A DNA stretch of 64,000 nucleotides from Solen grandis. Lineage: Eukaryota > Mollusca > Bivalvia > Adapedonta > Solenidae. The notes below the pieces were generated by a model, which was given only the letters and a program-made list of their open reading frames with translations, ran no database searches and was not told the origin of the DNA. Both the position numbers and the translations under genes were made by a program. Where the stretch lies: contig CM037778.1 in NCBI GenBank assembly GCA_021229015.1, positions 15,319,504 to 15,383,503 of the forward strand, written 5' to 3'. This document shows positions 1-11,257 of the stretch, one piece after another (position 1 is the stretch's first letter; every line of letters starts with the position of its first letter).

Positions 1-22
1 GGCCATCTTGGCCCTCTTGTTT
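1..22 (+). mobile_element. 3' end of a truncated type A element
   Basis: The window opens inside the terminal hairpin GGCCATCTTGGCC followed by CTCTTGTTT, the 3' tip seen on the other type A copies. The rest of this copy lies outside the window. Confidence 0.75.
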
Positions 23-590
23 ATCAATACTCTCCAAGAACAATTGCTCAAATAAAGTTGATCCATGAAGAACTCTGGTTGCCATGACAACAAATAGAAA
101 AAATAATTGAAAGCTTTGAAAATCATCTCCTCTGAAACCGCTGGACAGAATTTGATAAAACTTGTATGATCCTTGGGTGGGCCTCTATAAAAATTGCTCA
201 AATAAAGTTGATCCATGAAGAACTCTGGTTGCCATGGCAACAAATAGAAAAAAATAATTGAAAACTTTGAAAATCATCTCCTCTGAAACCGCTGGACAGA
301 ATTTGATCAAACTTGGCATGTATGATCCTTGGGTGGGCCTCTACAAAAATTGCTCAAATACAGTTGATCCATGAAGAACTCTGGTTGACATCAAATAGAA
401 AAAATAACTGAAAACTGAAAATCGTCTCCTGAAACAAATGGTCAGAATTTATTTTCCTTTGGCACAAATATTCACTTCATGAATGTCTACCATAATTGCT
501 AAAATAAAGTTGATCCCTTGAAAAATAAGGCCCCTAGGGGGTTGGCTAATTTCCTTATATACTCTATATAGAAAACATCAAAATACTTTT
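23..590 (+). repeat. Tandem ~155 bp monomers (core C2)
   Basis: Three successive units carry GTTGATCCATGAAGAACTCT and GGTTGCCATGGCAACAAA at about 57, 208 and 362. One diverged unit (435-590) has CCCCTAGGGGGTTGGC. They are the C2 type of internal monomer found inside type A elements at 13-16, 24-25 and 30-32 kb. No element termini lie within the stretch. The last unit reappears at 2011-2205, beyond the inserted element. Confidence 0.75.
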
Positions 591-2010
591 TAGCTCACCT
601 GAGCACAACGTGCTCATGGTGAACTTTTGTGATCGCCTTTTGTCCGTCGTCCGTGCGTGCGTCCGTCGTCAACAATTTCTTTAAACAACATCTACCAAAC
701 TACTCATTGGAATTTGATAAAACTTCAAAGGAATGTTCAGTATGGGGCCCTTTACCAAAGTTGTTAAAATTATTTTGATTGGTCAAAAATCTAGGTCACA
801 AGAGCTAAAAATAGATTTTAAAAATGAAAATTTTAAAAATCTTCTCAGAAACCACAAGCCTAGCCTTTTGATTTTTGATATGTAGCATGATCTTATGGCT
901 CTCTACCAAGATTGTTCAAATTATGACCCTGGTGTCAAAATTGGCCCCGCCCCAGGGGTCACTTGATTTAACATAAGCTTATATAGGAAAAACTTGAAAA
1001 AATCTTCTTCTTAGAAACCACAAGGCCTGGAGTTTAGATATTTGGTATGTAGCATGATCTTATGACTCTCTACCAATATTGTTCAAATTATGACCCTGTG
1101 GTCAAAATTGGGGTCACTTGATTTAACATAGGCTAATATAGGAAAAACTTGAAAAAATCTTCTTCTCAGAAACCACAAGGCCTGGGGTTTAGATATCGGT
1201 GTTCAATATCGTCTAGTAGATCACTACAAAGTTTGTTCAAATCATGGCCCTGGGGTCAAATTTGGCCCCGCCCCAGGGGTCACTTGATTTAACATAGGCT
1301 AATATAGGAAAAACTTGAAAAAATCTTCTCAGAAACAACAAGGCCTGGAGTTTAGATATTTGGTATGTAGAATTATCTTCTGGGTCTCTACAATGTTTTT
1401 ACAAATCATGACCATTGGGTCAAATTTGGCCCCACCAAAGGGGTCCCTGATTTTACATAGGCTAATATAGGAAAAAACTTGAAAAAATCTTCTTCTCAGA
1501 AACCACAAGGCCTGGTGTTTAGATATTTGGTGTGTAGCATTGTCTAGTGGATCTCTTCTACGTTTGTTCAAGTCATGAATCATGCATTGTCTAGTGGATC
1601 TATATTTAGTTTGTTCAAATCATGGCCCTGGGGTCAAATTTGGCCCCGCCATTGGGGTCACCTGATTTTACATAGGCTAATATAGAAATAACTTGAAAAT
1701 TCTTCTTTTTAGGAAACTAGAAAACACATGGCCTGGCGTTTAGATATTTGGTGAAAATTGGCCCCGCCCCAGGGATCACTTGTTTTTTTACATAGACTTA
1801 TTTTGGAAAAAAGCTAGAAAAATTTCTTCTCAAAAACCACAAGGTCTGGAGTTTAGATATTTGGTATGTAACATGGGCTAATAGACCTCTACCCAGTTTG
1901 TTCAAATCATGACCCTGGGGTCAAAATTGGCTCTGCCCCAGGGGTCACTTGATTTTACATAGCCTAATGATATCAGGTGAGCGATCCAGGGCCATCATGG
2001 CCCTCTTGTT
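591..2010 (+). mobile_element. Type A Helentron-like non-autonomous element, C1 core
   Basis: The 5' tip is TAGCTCACCTGAGCAC with its palindromic partner at 611-616, followed by GTCCGTC/GTGCGTGC simple sequence at 641-672. About eight C1 monomers follow, marked by AAGGCCTGG and TTTAGATATTTGGTATGTAG. The 3' end has the inverted tip (CAGGTGAGCGATCCAG), a GGGCCATCATGGCCC hairpin and TCTTGTT. No transposase or Rep-helicase frame is present. Assignment to Helitron/Helentron relatives rests on the asymmetric inverted tips, 3' hairpin, TT-rich insertion site and lack of visible target duplication. Confidence 0.8.
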
Positions 2011-2205
2011 TTATGAAGCCAGCTGTGAGAATTTAATTTCCTTTGGCCCAAATGGTAACCTCATGTATGTATACCAATATGGCTAAAATAAAGTTAATTT
2101 CTTATAAAATGAGGTCCATAGGGGGTTGGCTATTCCCTTATATACTCTATATAGAAAACATCAAAATACTTCTTCAGTGCAAAGGCCAATTTGGGGCCGA
2201 AATTT
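2011..2205 (+). repeat. Resumed copy of the interrupted 435-590 monomer
   Basis: AATTTCCTTTGGCCCAAAT through ACTCTATATAGAAAACATCA matches the 435-590 unit in the same orientation, so the element at 591-2010 sits between two monomers of an older array. Confidence 0.7.
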
Positions 2206-4060
2206 GGCCCCATTCCCATCCGTAAAAGTATATATTTTTCCTCAACTGTAGGTGAAAATCCCCCCCCCCCTAAAATAAAATAATAAAAAAATAAAATAAA
2301 AAAATGATCCGCATTTTTGGCTTTTCTCCGCATTTTACACACTTCTCCTTCTCAATTTGTTTTGTTTTTTCTCATGTAACTGGTAATCCGCCTGGTAATC
2401 TAAAGAGAACTAAAAAGAGAGAGGAAAAAACTTGAAATGAGCTTATCTGTTTAACTTTTTTTAAAAAAATTTCCCACTTTTTCTTTTTTGCATAAAATTC
2501 TGCCAGATTCATGGCGATGTCACGTACGCAAATTGCCGATTTTGTTACGAAAATTTTTTAATGTAGAGATGCATTGTTTTGTGGATAAAAGCTAAACAGA
2601 CACACTGTAGGTAATTTGGAGAGTACTTTTAGTATTTTGCAAAATAGATTCACAACTTTCTCTGACCATGTAAATAAAATTAATAATCAAAAAAGCTTTG
2701 CATTTCTAAATGTCATCAGTTTTCGCGGATTTACTTTCTCTTTTGACAACTTGTAAATAAAAGGAATCTGAAACGATATTAAAGAATTTTCGAAATATTT
2801 TGTAACAGATTGTTATTTAAAAGTTTAACCATGTTATGTAAAAGTTAAATCAACCATTTTAACGAACTGCTTTCATTTTCTTCTCATACAAAAAGCCCTG
2901 TGTCTTTCAAACTATCATGATAAATTCTGCTAGTTTATTTTTCGAACACCATTCACATCCTGTAACTGCAACTGATAATACAATATATTATCTTCAATTA
3001 ATAAATTTCAGAATTTTACTTCCATGAAATTAATGGTCAGGATTGATTTCATGAATGTCTGCCATGATTGCTAAAATGAAGTTGATCTCTGGTTTGTCAT
3101 TTGATTTCCTTATAGAAAAAATCATCTTGAATATGCTGATTTACATTTGTAGTCCACGACTGTAACCGCTCGGCCACGGCAGCCCCCTTATTTACATGTA
3201 TAAATAACTTAAAAGTCTATGTTTTTAATAAATGTTGCATGAAGAAGCAACCATCATACTTTAACCCCTTCAACTTGGGTTTCTGAACAAATGATAATGC
3301 AAAAAGCAACTTCTAGACATTTTTGGAATTCCCTAGATCTGTCAAAACGAATCGTTGCAATAAGTGAAGGGTAAATAAAATAATAAAAAATAAATAAAAA
3401 ATAAACAAGAGGCCATGAAGGACCAGGTATTAGTGGGAGGAAAAGTTATGATATTACAGAAAATGGGCTCTGCCCTTGTCAGCCATATTTTTCTTTGCCT
3501 GTACAAGTTATTATAATAGAGCAAAGTCCCATTGAATACAGAATCCTATAAATAATACAGGAAGGTCATTTTATTCCACACACTAAACAGTACTTGTGGT
3601 CTAAATTTGAAGGTTGTAGCCAAAAAATGCAAAAGAAGGTCATTGGACTACTAGACAAAGACACACATCTTGTGAATACCGATTGATCAACAGAAAATGA
3701 AACGAAATGTGTGAAAGCCTTCACCCGGGTATAGTAAACAACACATTGTATCATTACAGTGCACATTTATGAAAAAACAAAACAAAAAACAACAAGAAGA
3801 AAATGTGTCTGTGAGACTATATAATGCCCTGTCAGGATATGGTCAGAACCAAATATTTCTTGTATTTTTTAAAGTTTATTTAATGATGTAAATTTGTATA
3901 AAGTTTCATGATGATGTGAAGTTACCTTTACAGAAAAAGAAGCTTAAACACAGTTGAAATTTCAAAATCCATCGAGGAATGTCAGAGTTATTGAGCGGAG
4001 GAAACGAAAATGTGTCTACACGACATGGACCCCCCCCCCCCCCCATCTCCCAATTTTTAT
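2206..4060. other. No gene recognised; simple repeats
   Basis: AT-rich sequence with C homopolymers near 2260 and 4030-4044 and A/T-rich runs. A relic like a reversed type A 3' tip (AAACAAGAGGCCATGA) lies at 3402-3420 with no matching 5' end. No convincing exon or RNA gene was found. Confidence 0.5.
3153..3186 (-). repeat. SINE head fragment (tRNA-like A box)
   Basis: On the minus strand this reads GGGGGCTGCCGTGGCCGAGC and onward, matching the head of the better preserved SINE at 41791-41999, including the GTGGYCGAGCG A-box region. The B box and tail are missing. Confidence 0.6.
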
Positions 4061-5501
4061 TAGCTCACCTGAGCCAGAGGCTCAAGGTGAGCTATTGTGA
4101 CCGGTCTTCGTCCGTCGTCCGTCCGTCCGTCGTCCGTCAACATTTTGCTTCAAACGACATCTCCTTAACCGCTTGGTCAATTTTGATAAAACTTTACAGG
4201 GATGTTCCTTGGGTGGTCCCCTTTCAAAGTTGTTCAAAGAATTGAATTCCATTTGGAATTCTGGTTGCCATGGCAACGGAAAGAAAAAACTTAAAATGTC
4301 TTCTTCTCCAAAACAACCAACTGAATTTCAAAATGTTTTGGCACAGATGTTCCTTTGGTAAGTGTCTACCAAGATTGTTCAAATTATTTGGATCCGTAAA
4401 AAAACATGGCCGCCAGGGGCGTGGCTAGTTTTCCTTAGATGCCTATACTCAAATCTTAAAAAATCTTCTCCTCCAAAACTGCTGGCTGAATTTCAAAATG
4501 TTTTGGCACAGATACTCCTTGAGTAAGTGTCTACCAAGATTGTTCAAATTATTTGGATCCATAAAAAAACGTGGCCGCCAGGGGCGGGGCTAGTTTTCCT
4601 TATATGTCTATATAAATAAAAAATCTTCTTCCAAAACTCTGGCTATTTCAAATTGTTTTGGCACAGATTTCCTTGATTAATGTCTACAAGATGTTAAATT
4701 ATTTGGATCCATAAAAAAACATGGCCGCCAGGGGCGGGGCTAGTTTTCCTTATATGTCTATAGTGAAAATTGAAAAAAAATTCCAAAACCACTGGCGTTA
4801 TTTCAAATTGTTTTGGATTTCCTTATTAAATGTCTTCAAATGTTAACCAAAAAAAACATGGCCGCCAGGGCGGGCTAGTTTTCCTTATATGTCTATAGTA
4901 AATTTAAAAAAATCTTCTCCTCAAAAACTGCTGGCTGAATTTCAAAATGTTTGGCACAGATGTTCCTTGATTAAATGTCTACCAAGATTGTTCAAATTAT
5001 TTGGATCCATGAAAAAAAAATGACTGCCATGTATGGGGCTAATTTTCCCTATATGTCTTAAGTGAAAACTTAAAAAAAAAACTTCTTCTCCAAAACTACT
5101 GGCAATTTCAAAATGTGTTGGCCCTATTTTAAATTAAAACATGACTGCCAGGGGTGGGGCTAATTTTCTCTATATTTCTTAAGTGAAAATTTAAAAAATC
5201 TTCTTCGTGAAAACTCCTGGTTGAATTTCAAAATGTTTTAGAACAGATGTTCCTCAGGTGCCTGTCTACTAAGATTGTTCAAATTATTTTGATTCATAAA
5301 AAAACTTTATCAAACTTATGCAGCAGTAAGATGTCCATTAGAGCTCAGGTACTTTAGAAAACCAGCCAGATCTGCCCATGCATGACTGGATAATGGCCCT
5401 TGAATATGTCAAGTCATAAAATTGAGCTTATCATGTCTACTAATATCTTTAATCAACTAGCCCTAAGGTGAGCGATTCAGGGCCATCATGGCCCTCTTGT
5501 T
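4061..5501 (+). mobile_element. Type A element with the CCAGAGG tip variant
   Basis: The 5' tip is TAGCTCACCTGAGCCAGAGG, a loop variant shared only with the copy at 24036. GTCCGTCGTCC repeats follow, then about seven monomers carrying ACATGGCCGCCAGGGGCG (the second half of the C2 unit). Many monomers have internal deletions, for example near 4620-4900. The 3' end is GGTGAGCGATTCAGGGCCAT, the mirror hairpin half and TCTTGTTTTT. Confidence 0.8.
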
Positions 5502-5679
5502 TTTGATATTTTACTAATAAACTAGATTATATAGAGTCTACATCTTTTTAAAAGCCTATTTAGAACAGAAGCAAGTTTATAATAAGTGCAAAACATTTTC
5601 TCAAACTTCTGATTTCATAGGGTTTTAAATATCAGAAATAAAAAGACATGGAGACATTAAAAATAATAAAAAATAATAC

Positions 5680-5732
5680 CTTTGAGTTTTTCCTTTGGCC
5701 CTCTCTTCCCTCCTCTTTGCTTCGGCTCTCTC
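5680..5732 (-). CDS. Candidate internal exon, charged helix
   Basis: On the minus strand ATCAG precedes a 53 nt open block that ends at CAAAG|GTATTA, so both splice sites are plausible. In the frame that continues phase 0 from the 7239-7277 block it reads ERAEAKRREERAKGKTQ, a highly charged, coiled-coil-like stretch. The protein is not recognised. Short exons can arise by chance and the two blocks are 1.5 kb apart, so the evidence is modest. It could be part of a large minus-strand gene whose other exons lie outside or elsewhere in the window. Confidence 0.4.
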
Positions 5733-5801
5733 CTGATAACATAGGGACAAATGTTTGAGATCGAGGCTTACAATGCATAACTGCACAGTATGTCAACTAT
5801 A

Positions 5802-6157
5802 AACAAGAGAGTCATAGAGGCCCTGGATGGCTCACCTGAGTATATGTTATCCAAAGAACATCTGTAACATACTGTGCTAAAACATGAAATCTGACCAGTA
5901 GGCCAGTACTTTTGAAAGAAATTATTTTAAAAGTTTTCATATTTTTTTTTCTTTCCCTTGTCATGGCAACCAGAGTTATACATGGATCAGTTTTTTAGCA
6001 ACTTCTTCCTGCTAAGTTTAATCAAATATTGCCAATTGGTTTCAAATTAGATGTCATTTAAAGCAAATTGTTGATGATGCACAACGGACGACAACAGATG
6101 ACGGGTGCAGGGTTATCACAAAAGCTCAACTTAAGCATATTGTGCTCAGGTGAGCTA
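5802..6157 (-). mobile_element. Short, degraded type A element
   Basis: The reversed 3' tip (AAACAAGAGAGTCATAGAGG) is at the left, followed by GGCTCACCTGAG. The 5' tip (GTGCTCAGGTGAGCTA) is at the right, with a weak GGACGACAACAGATGACGG patch inside it. Only about one monomer remains, making this one of the shortest copies with both ends. Confidence 0.7.
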
Positions 6158-6486
6158 CATGCAGTTAAAGGGTAAACACTTTAATGACTTGGATGAACTG
6201 CAGACAGCTCAGGTTTTGTTGTACAGTTAAAGTCCAGACTGGTTTTGCAGTGTATTCCAGGCATGTGCGTCATCACCATTGTATAGAGTCGGTGGTGAAT
6301 ATTTTGAGAAAGAATGACACGGATGCCTTTAGCTGTGCCGTTGCAAGAAAGGTCATGTTTATAATTTTCTATTTATAGTATCATTGTGAAGTTCACTGTG
6401 TATATCACATAATGATTTTTAAAAGATGTGAAACACTAATGCCCTGCCAGGATATGGTCAGAACCACAACTTTGCTTGTTTTTTTT
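6158..6486. other. Nothing recognised
   Basis: Spacer between two type A copies. The open frames here are short and show no family resemblance. Confidence 0.5.
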
Positions 6487-6961
6487 TAGCTCAGGTGAGC
6501 ACAACGTGTGACATTTTTGGCCCAGTCTTCATGCAACTTGGTCAGAATGTTTCTTTCCATAAAATCTTGGGACAAGTTCGAATTTGGGTCATGTGGGGTC
6601 AAAATTTAGGTCATGAGGTCAAATCTTAGAAAAACCTTAACACTCCGGCCACATTTTTGGCCCAATCTACTTGGTCAGAATGTTTGTTTCCATAAAATCT
6701 TGGACAAGTGCGAATTTAGGTCATGTGGGGTCAAAAAATAGGTCATGAGGTCAAATCTTAGAAAAACCTTGTTAACACTCTAGAGGCCACATTTTTGGCC
6801 CAATCTTCATGAAAATTGGTCGGAATGTCTGTTTCCATAAATTTTGGTCAAGCTCGAAAGTGGGTCATGTGATGTCAAAAAGTAGGTCAATATGAAAAAT
6901 CCAACATATGTTGCTCATTTATAATCAGGTGAGCGATTCAGGGCCATCAGGACCTCTTGTT
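6487..6961 (+). mobile_element. Type A element, C3 core, simple-sequence patch deleted
   Basis: The tip TAGCTCAGGTGAGCACAACG runs directly into C3 monomers (ACTCTAGAGGCCACA, GGTCATGTGGGGTCAAAA) without the GTCCGTC block. It ends GGTGAGCGATTCAGGGCCAT then CAGGACCTCTTGTTT, a hairpin weakened by substitutions. It holds about three monomers. Confidence 0.75.
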
Positions 6962-7238
6962 TAAAAGTTTTTTTAATGATGTATTTTAGGTACACCAATA
7001 ATAAATTGTATTCAGGAACAATTAGCAAATAAATAATGTTATAATGGGATGTGTAGTTCTTAATCTGTAATTAACTGTTCAGCTAGCTACATGCACTTAA
7101 CACAGTAATGTTCCCTTATACAACACATTATTAGTACCTAAAATTTAATCAAAATTACAGCTTTGTAATTTATCTGTATTGTATAAACATTCAAAAGAAT
7201 TATGCTACTTTTTGAAAAGGAAAATGATTAATATTTAC

Positions 7239-7277
7239 CTTAGCCATCCTTCTTAATCTTTTCACTTCTGCCATCAA
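7239..7277 (-). CDS. Candidate 39 nt internal exon
   Basis: The minus-strand sequence TATGTAG|TTGATGGC begins an open block that ends GCTAAG|GTAAAT. It encodes LMAEVKRLRRMAK in phase 0, which continues without a stop into the 5680-5732 block. Both are basic and helix-prone, as expected for neighbouring exons of a coiled-coil protein. Product unknown. Confidence 0.4.
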
Positions 7278-7477
7278 CTACATAAAAAAATGGGTATGTT
7301 TAACTTTTTTCCTCATAAAATTTATAGACCGGTTTCGATCCAATAGAAAACAGAACTGATCCACATCTGACGGGTCCTTCTGTTTGCTCATACGAATAAT
7401 ATTCATAAGGTTAAGGGTTCAACAAAGTATAAGCATTTAAAGTCAAATTTAAACTAAAGAGCTATGATAGTCCTTAA

Positions 7478-7492
7478 TAGCTCACCTGAGGA
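7478..7492 (+). repeat. Solitary type A 5' tip
   Basis: TAGCTCACCTGAGGACC lies 30 bases before the complete element at 7512, without a patch or core of its own. It may be a relic of an aborted or deleted copy. Confidence 0.5.
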
Positions 7493-7511
7493 CCCAAGCC
7501 TTCAGAATTTT

Positions 7512-8495
7512 TAGCTCACCTGAACACAAGTGCTCAGGTGAGCTTTTGTGGTCGCCTTTTGTCCGTCGTCAACAATTGCTTGTGAACACTCTAGAGGCCA
7601 CAGTTTTGGCCTAATTTTCATGAAACTTGGTCAGGACGCATGTCTTTATGATATCTCGGATAAGTTCGAAATTGAGTCATGTGGGGTCAAAAACTAGGTC
7701 ACCAGGTCAGATTTTAGAATAACCTTGTGAACACTTTAGAGGCCACAGAAATAGCCCAATTTTCATATAAAATTTGGTCAGGATGTTTTTCTACATATCT
7801 TGGATGAGTTCGAAAATGGGTCACGTGTGGTCCAAAACTAAGTCACCAGGTGAATCTTTGAAAAACCTTGTGAACACTCTAGAGGCCACAATTTTAGATT
7901 TGGTCAGGATCTTTGTCGACATGATATCATGGATGAGTTCGAAAATAGATCATTTGGGTTGATCATTTGGGTTCAAAAACTAGGTCACTAAGTTAAATCT
8001 TAGAAAAACTGTGAACACTCTAGAGGCCACAGTTTTAGCCCAATCTTTCTAAAATTTCGTCATGTTGTTTGTCGTCATGATATCTGAGTTTGAAACGGGT
8101 CATGTGGGGTCAAAAACTAGGTTGCCAGGTCAAATCTTTTAAAAACCTTGTGAACACTTTAGATGCCAGTTTTAGTCTAACCTTAATGTAACTTGGTCAG
8201 AATGTTTACACCAAATCTCGGATGAATTCAAAACTGGGCCACATGGGGTGAAAAAGAATTTTAGAAAAATCTTGTGAATACTCTAGAGGCCTACATTTTT
8301 GTCCCAGTTTTCATTAAACTTGATAAGAATGTTGTCTGCATGAATTCCCAGTTGAGTGCAAATTTACGTAGGATCAAAATCTAGGTCACTTAGTCAAATG
8401 TGAGAAAAATACTTTAGATGCTACATTTTTTGTCATCATGCCTAACACAGCAATCATACTCAGGTAAGCAACACAAGGCCATCTTGGCCCTCTAG
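7512..8495 (+). mobile_element. Type A element, C3 core
   Basis: A full 5' palindrome (TAGCTCACCTGAACACAAGT and GCTCAGGTGAGC) is followed by GTCCGTCGTC and about six C3 monomers of 130-150 bp (GTGAACACTCTAGAGGCCAC). The end is CTCAGGTAAGCAACACAAGG, a GGCCATCTTGGCC hairpin and CTCTAGTTT. The CTAG here differs from the usual CTTG. Confidence 0.8.
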
Positions 8496-8905
8496 TTTCT
8501 TGTGTAACAGCTGTGATATCTACACGCTCAAAAAAGTTACATGTAGGAATAGTGTAATTTGCGGGTCTCTCAATAACATGTATGTGTTGTTTAAGCAAAG
8601 TTATTTTATTTTTAATGACGGGATTAAACTTTGATAAGGATTCAATTGTTTTCTCTCTCTCTCTCTAATATGCGTTGCACGGCTATACTTCCAACCAATC
8701 ACTATACAGCAAAAACAAGAAACTTTTGACATCCAATCAACACCGAGGAAGAGTGTTTTGAGTGTTTGTTATGAATAAAATTATTAATTATAATTAATAC
8801 TAGACATATCCTACATAACGTACTATTATATGAACCAATAAAATTAAAAATGTATAGAAAATGACTACTATAAATGACTAAACACATGTTTCTCTCATCT
8901 TTTCT
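8496..8905. other. Spacer with a CT microsatellite
   Basis: AT-rich spacer containing (CT)n at about 8651-8666. No gene seen. Confidence 0.5.
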
Positions 8906-9187
8906 GTGGATATCGGAATAAAACAAATGTCTTGCTCTTACGAAAAAGGAGATGAGTACGGCAAAGTTTCGAAAGCTAGTGCTACATTTGGAAAACTTAA
9001 GATTTCATTTACCCCATTTCATGGGGTAACCTACATTCATATAAATGATAACAGGAATTGTTTTTTAATTTGCCAAATATTCGGTTTGATGTGGGTCGCA
9101 GTCAACGAGTTTCGTTTAGTTTTAAAGAGGTCTTGGAACTGCGGGAGTTACTCAATAACCACATGGAACAGTACGAATTGATGTTTT
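8906..9187 (+). CDS. Small protein of unknown function, possible PC4-like fold
   Basis: An open frame starts MDIGIKQMSCSYEKGDEYGK and includes KISFTPFHGVTYIHINDNRN (about residues 32-51). After a frame change near 9080 the sequence reads FDVGRSQRVSF and LELRELLNNHMEQYELM, then stops. The pattern of two beta-like strands, a polar turn and a terminal amphipathic helix loosely recalls PC4/p15-type single-strand DNA-binding domains, but this is inference only. The second part would need a frameshift or an intron to join the first. The terminal block is repeated three times (see 9088-9387), so the locus may be a damaged gene. Confidence 0.35.
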
Positions 9188-9387
9188 GATGTGGGTCGCA
9201 GTCAACGGGTTTCATTTAAATTTACAGAGGCCTTGGAACTGCGGGAGTTACTAAATAACCACATGGAACAGTACGAATTGATGTTTTGATGTGGGTCGCA
9301 GTCAACGGGTTTCGTTTAGTTTTACAGAGGCATAGGAACTGCGAGAATTACTCAATAACCACATAGAATAGTACGAATTGATGTTCT
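9088..9387 (+). repeat. Three 100 bp tandem copies of a coding-like block
   Basis: GATGTGGGTCGCAGTCAACG begins at 9088, 9188 and 9288, an exact 100 bp period with a few substitutions. Each copy can encode FDVGRSQRVSF plus LELRELLNNHMEQYELM followed by a stop. Because 100 is not a multiple of three, only one copy can be read in a given frame. Confidence 0.85.
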
Positions 9388-9500
9388 TTGGAAGGGTGTG
9401 TATTATTTTTATATCTTTTTTATTTGCAGTAAGATTAATTTACACCTGTCGTTGAATGTTAATTAATTCTTATATTGTTTCAATGTTTTTTTGTTTTTTT

Positions 9501-11192
9501 TAGCTCACCTGAGCACAACGTGCTCATGGTGAGCTATTGTGATCGCCTTTTGTCCGTCGTCCGTGCGTGCGTGCGTCCGTCGTCAACAATTTGCTTTAAA
9601 CAACATCTCCTCATGAACCGCTGAAGGGATTTTGACCAAACTTCACAGGAATCATCCTTATGATGCCCTCTATCAAAGTTGTACAAATTATTCAGATTGG
9701 TTAAAAAAGTAGGTCACAGGAGCTAAAAATAGATTTTAAAAATGCAAACTTTGAAAATCTTCTTCTGCAAAACTGCAAGGCCTAGAGCTTAGATATTTGG
9801 TATGTAGCATCATCTTATGGGCCATTACCAAGATTGTACAAATCATAGCCCTACGGTGATAAATGACCCCGCACCAGGGGTCACTTGTTTTACATAGAGT
9901 TATATAGGAAAATGTTTAAAAATCTTCTTCTATGAATCCATAAGGCCTAGAGATTAGATATTTGGTATGAAGCATCATCTTATGGTTCATTACCAAGATT
10001 GTACAAATCATGACCCTATGGTGATAAATGACCCCGCACCATGGGTCACTTGTTTTACATAGAGTTATATAGGAAAAACTTTAAAAATCTTCTTCTATGA
10101 ATCCATTAGGCCTAGAGCTTAATTTGGTATGAAGCATCATCTTATGGTTCATTACCAAGATTGTCAAATCATGCCAGGTGATAAATGCCCCGCAATGGGG
10201 TCACTTGTTTTACATAGAGTTATATAGGAAAAGCTTTAAAAATCTTCTTCTATGAATCCATAAGGCCTAGAGATTAGATATTTGGTATGTAGCATCATCT
10301 TATGGTTCATTACCAAGATTGTACAAATCATAGCCCTACGGTGATAAATGCCCCGCAAGGGGTCACTTGTTTTACATAGAGTTATATAGGAAAAGTTTAA
10401 AAATCTTCTTCTATGAATCCATAAGGCCTAGAGATTAGATATTTGGTATGAAGCATCATCTTATGGTTCATTACCAAGATTGTACAAATCATGACCCTAT
10501 GGTGATAAATGACCCCGCACCATGGGTCACTTGTTTTACATAGAGTTATATAGAAAAAACTTTAAAAATCTTCTTCTATGAATCCATAAGGCCTAGAGAT
10601 TAGATATTTGGTATGAAGCATCATCTTATGGTTCATTACCATGATTGTACAAATCATAGCCCTATGGTGATAAATGACCCCGCACCAGGGGTCACTTGTT
10701 TTACATAGAGTTATATAGGAAAATCTTTAAAGATCTTCTTCTATGAATCCATAAGGCCTAGAGATTAGATATTTGGTATGAAGCATCATCTTATGGTTTA
10801 TTACCAAGATTGTACAAATCATGACCCTATGGTGATAAATGCCCCCGCACCAGGGGTCACTTGTTTAACATAGAGTTATATAGGAAAATCTTTAAAAATC
10901 TTCTTCTATGAATCCATTAGGCCTAGAGCTTAGATATTTGGTATGTAGCATCATCTAATGGTTCATTATCAAGATTTTCAAAATGGTGGCCCTTTGGAGA
11001 TAAATGACCCCGCACTAAGTCTTCTCCTCTGAAACCATAAGGCCCAGTGCTTATATATTTGGTGTGTAGTATTGTCAGGGCTAAAATGTTTAAGATTGAG
11101 TTATATCAGAATTCTTGTCTGTTTAAAAACCTTGTAATCAGTTGTAGCAATGGTACTCAGGTGAGCGATCCAGGGCCATCATGGCCCTCTTG
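9501..11192 (+). mobile_element. Type A element, long C1 array
   Basis: The tip TAGCTCACCTGAGCACAACG and a GTGCGTGCGTCC patch are followed by about eight C1 monomers of 157-168 bp (GGCCTAGAGATTAGATATTT near 9950, 10270, 10430, 10590 and 10755). The last unit (10980-11160) is diverged, with GGCCCAGTGCTTATATATTT. It ends CTCAGGTGAGCGATCCAGGG, the hairpin and TCTTGTTTT. The diverged terminal unit also occurs beside the 3' end of the copies at 19600, 48779 and 58969, so it is a fixed part of this subfamily. Confidence 0.85.
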
Positions 11193-11257
11193 TTTTAATT
11201 TCACTATTATGTTTAATGTGAACTCATTTTCACATTGTAATATGTTAAATGTTGTAG

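Noticed and set aside
9780..10980. Regular spacing resembling a CRISPR array
   Set aside because: The whole ~165 bp monomer is repeated without unique spacers, and the genome is animal.
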